This document shows, one piece after another, positions 1-5,569 of a DNA stretch of 7,171 bases. The notes under the pieces are model-generated. The model searched no databases and was not told where the DNA came from. It was given only the letters and a program-made list of their open reading frames with translations. Made by a program: the position numbers and the translations under genes. The stretch covers positions 1-7,171 of the forward strand of contig CAYWMN010000197.1 in NCBI GenBank assembly GCA_964459065.1. Direction: 5' to 3'. Positions within the stretch are counted from its first letter, which is position 1. Every line of letters begins with the position of its first letter. The DNA is from JAMCXS01 sp964459065. GTDB lineage: Bacteria; Acidobacteriota; Terriglobia; UBA7540.

Positions 1-1078
1 AAGCGAGCGTCGAAGGGCTCACCGGCTCGGAAAGCAGCCCAGCCTCGACGAAATAGGAGAGGCTCAATTCCGCCAGCCGTCTTAAAGGCAGTTGTTTCAG
101 ATAGTGCCGGTTCAACCAGTTCAATTTCTCCTGGTCAAAAACCGCCGCGCTCTTGGTGATGTGGTCCAGCGAAAACTGCGCGAACACTTCCTGGTCACTC
201 AAGATTTCCGTTTTCCCGTCGGCGGGCGACCAGCCGAGCAGCGTCAGGTAATTCCGCAGGGCCTGGGGCAGAATGCCCATCGCCCGGAAGCTCTCCAGCG
301 AAGTCGCGCCGTGGCGCTTGGACAGACGCGAACGGTCCGGCCCGAGGATCGTCGAAAGGTGCGCAAACCGCGGCGGCTCCCATCCGAGCGCCCGGTAAAC
401 CGCCAGTTGCCGGGGCGTGTTGGAAATGTGATCGTCCCCGCGAATGACGTGCGTGATACCCATCAGGTGATCGTCGACCACCACGGCAAAGTTGTATGCC
501 GGCTGTCCGCCCGAGCGGACCAGGATGGGGTCGCCGATGACCTCGCCGGCAAAGCTGGTCCCGCCATGGACCAGGTCCTCCCAGCAGAAGTTCGCTTCGT
601 CAATCTTCAAGCGGATGGCTGCGGGCTCGCCAGCCTCGGCCCGCCCGGCGGCTACGGCCGCATCGATCTTCCGGCAGCGGCCGGAATATTGCGGCTGGCG
701 CCCGGCCTTCAGGGCTTCCTGCCGTTCCTGCTCAAGCTGCTCGGGCGAGCAGAAGCAATAATAAGCCCGCCCCTGGTCCAGCAACTCCATGGTGTAACGC
801 CGGTACAGATCCTGACGCTCGGACTGGCGGTAGGGACCGGCCGAACCCTCCCGGTCCGGACCCTCGTCCCAGTCGAGGCCGAACCATCGCAAATCTTCCA
901 GCAATTGCTCCTCGTATCGGCGCTCGGACCGCTCAACATCAGTGTCTTCAATCCGCAAGATGAGCGCTCCGCCACAATGCCGCGCAAAAAACCAGTTAAA
1001 CAGCGCCGTGCGGGCGTTGCCCACATGAACGTAACCGGTGGGACTCGGCGCAAACCGAACTCGTACTTTTTCCGTCAT
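1..1078 (-). CDS. gltX: Glutamyl-tRNA synthetase (3'-truncated by window edge)
   Basis: This cytoplasmic class I aminoacyl-tRNA synthetase charges tRNA-Glu with glutamate using ATP (in many bacteria lacking GlnRS it also charges tRNA-Gln). Reading the minus strand from the ATG at 1078-1076 gives 359 uninterrupted codons running off the left edge; full-length bacterial enzymes are about 460-500 residues, so the anticodon-binding C-terminus is missing here. Visible hallmarks are FAPSPTGYVHVGNART at residues 9-24 (the HIGH signature, as HVGN), LRIEDTD at 41-47, GDDHISNTPRQ at 214-224 and the KMSKS-type loop RLSKRHGA at 251-258. A zinc-site-like CxC at 108 and 110 and a Cys at 135 are present, but the position two after Cys135 is Lys where E. 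coli has a fourth ligand (His, from memory). A GAAGGA stretch about 12 nt upstream of the ATG could serve as ribosome binding site. It is divergent from the next gene. The identification is very secure. Confidence 0.97.
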   Translation of the reverse strand, partial: MTEKVRVRFAPSPTGYVHVGNARTALFNWFFARHCGGALILRIEDTDVERSERRYEEQLLEDLRWFGLDWDEGPDREGSAGPYRQSERQDLYRRYTMELLDQGRAYYCFCSPEQLEQERQEALKAGRQPQYSGRCRKIDAAVAAGRAEAGEPAAIRLKIDEANFCWEDLVHGGTSFAGEVIGDPILVRSGGQPAYNFAVVVDDHLMGITHVIRGDDHISNTPRQLAVYRALGWEPPRFAHLSTILGPDRSRLSKRHGATSLESFRAMGILPQALRNYLTLLGWSPADGKTEILSDQEVFAQFSLDHITKSAAVFDQEKLNWLNRHYLKQLPLRRLAELSLSYFVEAGLLSEPVSPSTLA

Positions 1079-1224
1079 TTGTTTTCAATCCTTCATTCGA
1101 AACCTAACACAGCCCGCACAAAACCCGCAACCAAAGCGCACGGGGAAGACCTGCAGCGCCGCCCCCGGGCGCAGGGCCGACGGCGCCTCCCTGCATAAGA
1201 TCCGCTTCGTCCAGCCCGAAGCTC

Positions 1225-1253
1225 TTGCTATTCCGTCGCCACGCGAGTACATT
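1225..1253 (+). promoter_or_regulatory. Possible sigma70-type promoter for the DUF5009 gene
   Basis: TTGCTA at 1225-1230 (4 of 6 matches to TTGACA) and TACATT at 1248-1253 (4 of 6 to TATAAT) are separated by 17 bp, in the divergent region before the acyltransferase gene. The start would be near 1260, leaving a leader of about 45 nt. The boxes are imperfect, so this is a weak prediction. I found no convincing counterpart for gltX on the other strand. Confidence 0.3.
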
Positions 1254-1292
1254 TTCTGCAACCTTTCGGCCGCACTTCAGGCGGCAGCGGTA

Positions 1293-1299
1293 CAGGAGA
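1293..1299 (+). promoter_or_regulatory. Ribosome binding site fixing the acyltransferase start
   Basis: CAGGAGA lies with its AGGAG core 6 nt before the ATG at 1305. It supports this start over an in-frame ATG at 1038, which would lie inside gltX and add 89 residues without family character. Confidence 0.8.
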
Positions 1300-1304
1300 C
1301 TCGG

Positions 1305-2423
1305 ATGTCTGAGAATGCTCAAGCACAGTCTTTTTTCCAAAAGCGCCTCGCTTCCATTGACGCTTTGCGCGGCTTCGATATGTTCTGGATTACGGGTGGC
1401 GAGGAAATTATCCACGCCATCATCAAAACATGGCCCGGACATGCTGCGACTGCTCTGGAAGTGCAGTTCCATCACACACGGTGGTCGGGCTTCCATTTCT
1501 ACGACCTGATTTTCCCGCTCTTCATTTTTGTGGTTGGAGTGGTCTTGCCCTTCTCGCTCACCAAGCGGCTGGAGGCGGGCGCCAACCGCGCCCAGATTTA
1601 CCGGCGTGTATTCCGCCGGCTGATCCTGCTGTTTTTTCTGGGATTGATTTACAACCATCTGCTCGATTTCAACTTTCACGATTTGCGAATCGCCGGCGTG
1701 CTGCAGCGCATCGCCATCTGCTATTTTGTCGCGGCCATTGTGGTGATGAACACCAGCGTCAAAGGCCAGGCCTACGTTCTGGGCGGCATCCTGCTCGGCT
1801 ATTGGGCAATCATGATGCTGGTTCCCGTGCCGGGCTTCGGTGCGGGTGTCATCACGCCCCAGGCCAACCTGGCCAGTTTTATTGACCGCCATTTGCTTCC
1901 GCATCCTTACTGTTGTTTTGCCTTCGGCGACAATGAAGGAATTCTCTCTACCATTCCCGCTATCGGCACGGCGCTGCTGGGAGTGCAGGCCGGTCATTGG
2001 CTGCGCTCGGACCGCTCGCCCAACCGCAAAACCCTGGGTCTGGTGATCGCGGGCGTGGCCAGCCTGTTGGTGGGCTTTATCTGGAGTTTCAATTTCCCCA
2101 TCATCAAGAACATCTGGACCAGTTCCTTTGTCCTGTTCGCAGGCGGATGGAGCCTCTTGCTGCTGGCCCTGTTCTACTGGGTGATCGACGTCAAAGGCTA
2201 TCGCCGCTGGTCCTTCTTTTTCAAGATTATCGGAGTGAATGCCATCACGATCTACGTGGCGTGGCACCTGTTCAAATTTGGAACCATCACCACCATCTTT
2301 GTGCATGGATTCATCCATCACTTGGGACCAGCGGAGCCGATCTTCTGGGCAGTGAGCGTTTACATGACCGGCTGGCTGTTTCTTTATTTCCTCTACCGGA
2401 AGAAGATCTTCCTGAAGGTGTAG
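1305..2423 (+). CDS. DUF5009 / HGSNAT-like multipass membrane acyltransferase
   Basis: This 372-residue polytopic membrane protein belongs to the family of heparan-alpha-glucosaminide N-acetyltransferase (COG4299/DUF5009). The eukaryotic member moves an acetyl group from cytosolic acetyl-CoA across the lysosomal membrane to a terminal glucosamine; bacterial substrates are mostly unknown. The N-terminus carries the family opening RLASIDALRGFDMFWITGG (14-32). The most diagnostic segment is H57-x-x-W60-x-G62 followed by DLIFP (67-71) and F-x-F-V-V-G; the His aligns, from memory, with the catalytic His of HGSNAT. Hydrophobic segments are near 67-85, 104-120, 128-148, 156-176, 211-231, 243-260, 271-295, 304-323 and 345-365, so about nine or ten helices. 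The C-terminus RKKIFLKV is basic and probably cytosolic. There is no cleavable signal peptide. It is the first gene of the plus-strand series and is followed by a 119-bp gap. The family call is strong; the acceptor sugar is unknown. Confidence 0.88.
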   Translation: MSENAQAQSFFQKRLASIDALRGFDMFWITGGEEIIHAIIKTWPGHAATALEVQFHHTRWSGFHFYDLIFPLFIFVVGVVLPFSLTKRLEAGANRAQIYRRVFRRLILLFFLGLIYNHLLDFNFHDLRIAGVLQRIAICYFVAAIVVMNTSVKGQAYVLGGILLGYWAIMMLVPVPGFGAGVITPQANLASFIDRHLLPHPYCCFAFGDNEGILSTIPAIGTALLGVQAGHWLRSDRSPNRKTLGLVIAGVASLLVGFIWSFNFPIIKNIWTSSFVLFAGGWSLLLLALFYWVIDVKGYRRWSFFFKIIGVNAITIYVAWHLFKFGTITTIFVHGFIHHLGPAEPIFWAVSVYMTGWLFLYFLYRKKIFLKV

Positions 2424-2465
2424 GGAAATCGTTTTCCTGACCGCCGGCCGCTTTTGAGTCCGGCA

Positions 2466-2512
2466 GGCGTGGCGCGCCGCATGCTTTTTCACGCCCTCTT
2501 GCGCGCCGCGCC
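2466..2512. repeat. 12-bp inverted repeat (hairpin) between two genes
   Basis: Bases 2466-2477 (GGCGTGGCGCGC) pair with 2501-2512 (GCGCGCCGCGCC) over 12 positions: eleven Watson-Crick pairs and one G-T wobble. The loop is 23 nt. The right arm is not followed by a T-run, so it is not a canonical intrinsic terminator. It lies 42 bp after the acyltransferase stop and ends 30 bp before the next start, where it could act as a pause, mRNA 3'-end stabiliser or Rho-linked terminator. GC-rich composition makes chance arms easier, which lowers confidence in a function. Confidence 0.5.
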
Positions 2513-2527
2513 GCGAGCCCCGAACTG

Positions 2528-2536
2528 TGATAGAGT
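2528..2536 (+). promoter_or_regulatory. Possible extended -10 placing transcription at the GTG start
   Basis: TGATAGAGT reads as TGn plus TAGAGT (4 of 6 matches to TATAAT). Six bases separate it from the GTG at 2543, so transcription would be expected to begin at or next to the start codon. No good -35 box is seen at the usual distance, as can occur with extended -10 promoters. No Shine-Dalgarno sequence precedes the GTG, which fits a leaderless message. Confidence 0.35.
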
Positions 2537-2542
2537 GAACTT

Positions 2543-3313
2543 GTGAGAGCCCTGCTTGCCATCCCGGTGCTGGCGGGACTTCTTTTCCCGCCGATTGTTG
2601 CCGCGCAATATCGCCTTGCGCCGCGCTCATTCGGGCCAGCTCCAGCCAAGCCCACCCGACACTTTGTTCCGCAGCTTCCCGCGCCGCCCGGTCCCGACAC
2701 CACGGGCGGAAACTTTTCGATTGTTCCTCCGTTTCCCACTTCAACCAGCTCCCTTTGGAGCAGGCCGTCGCCCTACCGAGGATTGGGACGCAGGTTCGGC
2801 AACCAGGCTTACCGCCATCATCCCCGTCGCCGGCCTGGCTTTTACATCAGCCCGCTGCCGCTCATCTATGGCTACTCCTATCTGAACACTACCGACGCCT
2901 TGGCGTTCTACCCTTCTCTGTGGCCACCCATCGATCAGGCCTACGTCCAGGCGTGGCGCATCGCCCACGAAGATCTTGGGAGCGAGGCGACCGAGCAGCA
3001 GAATCAGCAGCTGACGAGTCAAATCCAGGTGCTTTCCCGGCAAATCCAGTCGCTCGAGCAGGATCGCCAATCGGCTGCGCAGGCTGCTTCTTCTCAACAG
3101 CCCGCCACCCCCGTCAAGCTGCTCCCCGTGGAGTTTGTCTACCGCGACGGCCGGGTGATTCAAGCCACCGATTACGCCATCTTCGGCAATACGCTTTGGG
3201 TGTTCGGCGCCGGCACCACGCGAAAAATCCCCCTCGCGAGTCTCGACCTTTCCGCAACCAGGAAGTTGAACGACCAGCGCGGCGTTGACGTTGTGCTGCC
3301 TTCTTCCGACTGA
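2543..3313 (+). CDS. Secreted proline-rich coiled-coil protein, function unknown
   Basis: This 256-residue protein has no function I can name. Residues 1-21 form a Sec signal peptide (MRALL, then a hydrophobic core, then VAA before Gln22), which supports the GTG start. Residues 26-66 are rich in Pro and Ser/Thr and probably disordered. Residues 84-125 are rich in Arg/His and aromatics (e.g. HHPRRRPGFY). Residues 147-182 are Gln-rich with heptad-like spacing of Leu, Ile and Val, a likely coiled coil. A compact C-terminal domain (195-253) begins VEFVYRDGR, continues YAIFGNTLWVFGAG and ends KIPLASLDLSATRKLNDQRG. I recognise this type of beta-rich tail from acidobacterial hypothetical proteins, where it follows similar low-complexity and coiled-coil regions. 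An envelope or periplasmic location is likely. The gene stands apart from both neighbours (119 and 161 bp). Its coding status is well supported by the signal peptide and domain layout. Confidence 0.82.
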   Translation: MRALLAIPVLAGLLFPPIVAAQYRLAPRSFGPAPAKPTRHFVPQLPAPPGPDTTGGNFSIVPPFPTSTSSLWSRPSPYRGLGRRFGNQAYRHHPRRRPGFYISPLPLIYGYSYLNTTDALAFYPSLWPPIDQAYVQAWRIAHEDLGSEATEQQNQQLTSQIQVLSRQIQSLEQDRQSAAQAASSQQPATPVKLLPVEFVYRDGRVIQATDYAIFGNTLWVFGAGTTRKIPLASLDLSATRKLNDQRGVDVVLPSSD

Positions 3314-3458
3314 TTGCCTGCAAGTTGTTGCCTTTCTCCATCCGGGAAGCTAACGTAAACGGGTTCCGGGCAGCGGCGCAGTGGCCTGCTCCGCGAGATT
3401 CCTACACAGGGGTAACGCGGCGGCTCGCGTGAGGTCGCTTTCAAATTGAACCTTGGTT

Positions 3459-3464
3459 GAGGAG
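3459..3464 (+). promoter_or_regulatory. Ribosome binding site fixing the GH-A hydrolase start
   Basis: GAGGAG sits 10 nt before the ATG at 3475. The in-frame TTG at 3457 overlaps this site and so is not the start; beginning at 3475 also gives a normal Tat leader. Confidence 0.7.
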
Positions 3465-3474
3465 ACAGATCCAT

Positions 3475-4545
3475 ATGACAAAAGCAAAAGAACCCAACGG
3501 CGCGGCTGCGACCGTGTCCCGCCGTACGGCGTTGAAGGCCGGCGTGGGACTTGCCGGCGCCGCAGCCCTGCTCGGAAGCGCCGGCACCTCCCGTGCGGCA
3601 GAGGCTCCGATGCCTGCCAAACCTTTCGAGACCTACGCGCATGTTCGCGGCTTTAACTATCAGCCCAGCTGGGATTTCAGCGGGCATGTCATCTGGCGGC
3701 AATTCAGGCCCCATCTCTTCGACCGCGAACTCGGCCTGGGCAAAAAATACTTTCCCGGAATCAACACCATCCGCCTGTGGCTTTCCTTTGCCGCCTTTAT
3801 CGGCGGTGGAGTTGAGAACCAGAACCGGGTGGCCGCCAATTTCGACACCGCGTTGCAGATTGCGGACAAGCACGGCCTGAAGGTGATCCCGACTCTGTTC
3901 AACGGCTGGCACAGCGTACCGGACTTCGGCGGCGTCGCCCAGGAAATGGTCAAAAACTGGATGGAAACCCGGTATCCGACCATCCCGCCCAACGTCTTTG
4001 TGCCCTACCTCGAAAAGTTCGTCGGAGCGCACGCCAATGACCACCGCATCCTGATCTGGGACTTGTGCAACGAACCTTTTGACAGCGGCGTCACTTCCGA
4101 CTTTTTGACCTGGCTGAAGTTTCTCTACGCAAAATGCAAAGAACTGAAAGCCAGCGCCCCGATCGGCGTCGGCACACCTCCCAGCATGGAACATCTCAAG
4201 CTCGTGTTGCCCATTAGCGACGTTCTGACCATCCATCCGTACGGAAACCAGAAGTTTCTTGACGCTGCGCTCAATCTGGGACATAAAACCGGGAAGCCCG
4301 TGCTGGCCACCGAATGCTGCTGGGGTTCCCTCGATGACAAGAAGCGAGCCCAGATTATCGAGCGGGAACTCGGCGCTCTCCAGAAAGCGGGAATCGGATT
4401 TCTCGCGCACGTGCTGCACCACAGCCTTGTGGCCGATTGCCACCGGCGGCAGTACGGGCCCGTGAGCGTGGCTGGCTACATGGCATTTATTGAAGCCGAT
4501 GGGTCGCTGCGGCCGGACCATGATGTTTTCAACAAGTTTGTTTGA
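3475..4545 (+). CDS. Tat-exported clan GH-A glycoside hydrolase (GH5/cellulase-like)
   Basis: This 356-residue protein has a Tat signal (SRRTALK at 15-21, a hydrophobic stretch 22-37, likely cleavage near 41-44), so it is probably exported folded. The mature part reads as a (beta/alpha)8 barrel of clan GH-A, a retaining hydrolase. RGFNYQPSW (58-66) opens the barrel and INTIRLWLSF (96-105) fits an early strand. WDLCNEPF (195-202) gives the predicted acid/base Glu200, IHPYG (253-257) the conserved His before a late loop, and ATECCWG (278-284) the predicted nucleophile Glu280, next to a double Cys. The tail AGYMAFIEADGSLRPDHDVF is typical of proteins often auto-labelled cellulase or 1,4-beta-xylanase in soil bacteria and planctomycetes. 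I cannot assign a numbered GH family or a substrate; beta-glucan, mannan or xylan are all possible. No carbohydrate-binding module is present. The SDR gene follows after 108 bp and may be co-transcribed. Confidence 0.87.
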   Translation: MTKAKEPNGAAATVSRRTALKAGVGLAGAAALLGSAGTSRAAEAPMPAKPFETYAHVRGFNYQPSWDFSGHVIWRQFRPHLFDRELGLGKKYFPGINTIRLWLSFAAFIGGGVENQNRVAANFDTALQIADKHGLKVIPTLFNGWHSVPDFGGVAQEMVKNWMETRYPTIPPNVFVPYLEKFVGAHANDHRILIWDLCNEPFDSGVTSDFLTWLKFLYAKCKELKASAPIGVGTPPSMEHLKLVLPISDVLTIHPYGNQKFLDAALNLGHKTGKPVLATECCWGSLDDKKRAQIIERELGALQKAGIGFLAHVLHHSLVADCHRRQYGPVSVAGYMAFIEADGSLRPDHDVFNKFV

Positions 4546-4565
4546 GACGGTCTTAAAATCCCGCA

Positions 4566-4610
4566 GCGGGCGCGACATGCAGCGGTACGAACGAATGAAT
4601 GTCCGCCCGC
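4566..4610. repeat. Short inverted repeat in the leader of the SDR gene
   Basis: GCGGGCG (4566-4572) is complementary to CGCCCGC (4604-4610), leaving a 31-nt loop, in the 108-bp gap between the hydrolase and the dehydrogenase. It lies upstream of the ribosome binding site and leaves it free. No T-run follows, so it is not a standard terminator. A seven-base GC-rich match could be chance. Confidence 0.25.
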
Positions 4611-4638
4611 AGGCCACGCGAGATCGAATTCATTTCCC

Positions 4639-4646
4639 AAGGAGGT
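4639..4646 (+). promoter_or_regulatory. Consensus Shine-Dalgarno of the SDR gene
   Basis: AAGGAGGT is a full-length match to the anti-Shine-Dalgarno sequence, with the GGAGG core 8 nt before the ATG at 4654. It is the strongest ribosome binding site in the window and suggests high translation of this cytosolic enzyme. Confidence 0.85.
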
Positions 4647-4653
4647 TTAAGCA

Positions 4654-5439
4654 ATGGATTTGGGTATAGGCGGCAAGACCGCAATTGTGACGGGAGGCGG
4701 TTCGGGAATTGGCAAGGCCATCTGTTTTGCTCTGGCGCAGGAAGGCGCGCAGGTGGTTGTGGCTGATCTTCACAAGGACCACGCTCGTGCCGTCGCAGAT
4801 GAAATTGCAAAGCAAAACGGGAAGGCGATTCCAGTCACAGCGGACGTATCTTCCGCGCCCGACGTTGACCGGATGCTGAAGCGCGTGCTCGACGAATGGG
4901 GGCGCGTCGATATCCTGGTCAACAACGCGGGCATCATTTTGCAGGCACAATCCGTCGACATGTCTCTCGAACAATGGAACAAGATCCTGACCAACAACCT
5001 GGGCAGTTGCTTTCTGTGCTCGCAGGCAGCCGCCCGGCAAATGATTGAACAGGGAGACGGCGGGCGCATCGTCAACATTTCCTCGATTCACGCCGAACTT
5101 TCCGAACCCTCCGCCGGCGCCTACACGGCCGCCAAAGGCGGCATGGAAGCGTTCTCGCGCACCCTGGCCACGGAGCTCGCGCCCCACAAAATTACGGTCA
5201 ACTGCGTGCGGCCCGGCGCTACCTACACCGAACTCACCGTTCCGATGTATACCGAGTCGGTCAAGAAAGCCCTATTCATGCGCATTCCGCTCCGCGAGAT
5301 CGCCGAGGCCGCCTGGATTGCCGACGGCGTCGTCTTTCTCGCTTCCACGCGCGCCAGATACATTACGGGCCAAACCCTGGCCATTGACGGTGGCTATCTT
5401 ATGGACGGCAGTCTGCCGGGAGCCGAATACTGGAAATGA
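4654..5439 (+). CDS. Short-chain dehydrogenase/reductase (classical SDR, NAD-type)
   Basis: This 261-residue cytosolic oxidoreductase has the usual length for a classical SDR with a Rossmann fold. It shows the nucleotide-binding glycine motif TGGGSGIG (13-20), an acidic Asp38 at the end of the second strand (VVVADLH) that favours NAD(H) over NADP(H), Asp64 contacting the adenine, and the NNAG motif (90-93). The catalytic tetrad is complete: Asn115, Ser144, Tyr157 and Lys161 in the YxxxK motif. VRPGA (185-189) and the ITGQTLAIDGG segment (237-247) are the usual C-terminal features. It resembles FabG-like and glucose 1-dehydrogenase-type enzymes; the substrate cannot be read from sequence, but glycoside hydrolase genes on both sides make a sugar or sugar-derived alcohol a reasonable guess. 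It begins 108 bp after the GH-A hydrolase and ends 130 bp before the GH92 gene. Confidence 0.93.
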   Translation: MDLGIGGKTAIVTGGGSGIGKAICFALAQEGAQVVVADLHKDHARAVADEIAKQNGKAIPVTADVSSAPDVDRMLKRVLDEWGRVDILVNNAGIILQAQSVDMSLEQWNKILTNNLGSCFLCSQAAARQMIEQGDGGRIVNISSIHAELSEPSAGAYTAAKGGMEAFSRTLATELAPHKITVNCVRPGATYTELTVPMYTESVKKALFMRIPLREIAEAAWIADGVVFLASTRARYITGQTLAIDGGYLMDGSLPGAEYWK

Positions 5440-5495
5440 AAACAAGAAGCTCCCCGCATCAAACCGGGACGGCCTGGCCGCATCAACAAACCGCC

Positions 5496-5523
5496 TGGAC
5501 ATCGCGCCCGCCTGGGATATAAT
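5496..5523 (+). promoter_or_regulatory. Sigma70-type promoter for the GH92 gene
   Basis: TGGACA at 5496-5501 (5 of 6 matches to TTGACA) and a perfect TATAAT at 5518-5523 are separated by 16 bp. Transcription would start near 5530, giving a leader of about 40 nt that includes the ribosome binding site at 5558-5561. This is the best promoter match I found in the window and suggests the GH92 gene can be expressed independently of the dehydrogenase. Confidence 0.62.
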
Positions 5524-5557
5524 TGGCGGCGCAGAATAGAACATCACTTCCACGAAC

Positions 5558-5561
5558 GGAG
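5558..5561 (+). promoter_or_regulatory. Ribosome binding site of the GH92 gene
   Basis: GGAG lies 8 nt before the ATG at 5570 and fixes that start, which also gives a complete Tat leader. Confidence 0.6.
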
Positions 5562-5569
5562 CCATCCTC

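Noticed and set aside
92..1198. 368-residue plus-strand open frame
   Set aside because: It lies antisense to gltX, whose translation shows unambiguous synthetase motifs; the frame is a by-product of GC-rich third positions.
1038..1304. N-terminal extension of the acyltransferase to an ATG at 1038
   Set aside because: It would overlap gltX, lacks family similarity, and the ATG at 1305 has a well-placed ribosome binding site directly before the family's conserved N-terminus.
1104..2744. 546-residue minus-strand open frame
   Set aside because: It is antisense to the acyltransferase, shows no domain character (hydrophilic, rich in Gln, His and Glu, as expected for the complement of a membrane protein) and spans the intergenic hairpin.
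3314..3474. Promoter before the GH-A hydrolase (TTGCCT at 3328 and TAACGT at 3351, 17-bp spacing)
   Set aside because: Only 4 and 3 of 6 matches; such pairs occur easily by chance, so I do not call it. A 6-bp inverted repeat (3392-3397 with 3424-3429) is likewise too short.
3457..3474. TTG at 3457 as hydrolase start
   Set aside because: It coincides with the ribosome binding site of the ATG at 3475 and would add six residues not needed for the Tat leader.
3172..4617. 481-residue minus-strand open frame
   Set aside because: It is antisense to the GH-A hydrolase, which has a signal peptide, catalytic motifs and a ribosome binding site; the antisense translation shows none.
5440..5495. Terminator after the SDR gene
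   Set aside because: Only a very short GGCCTGGCC palindrome is present, without a T-run.
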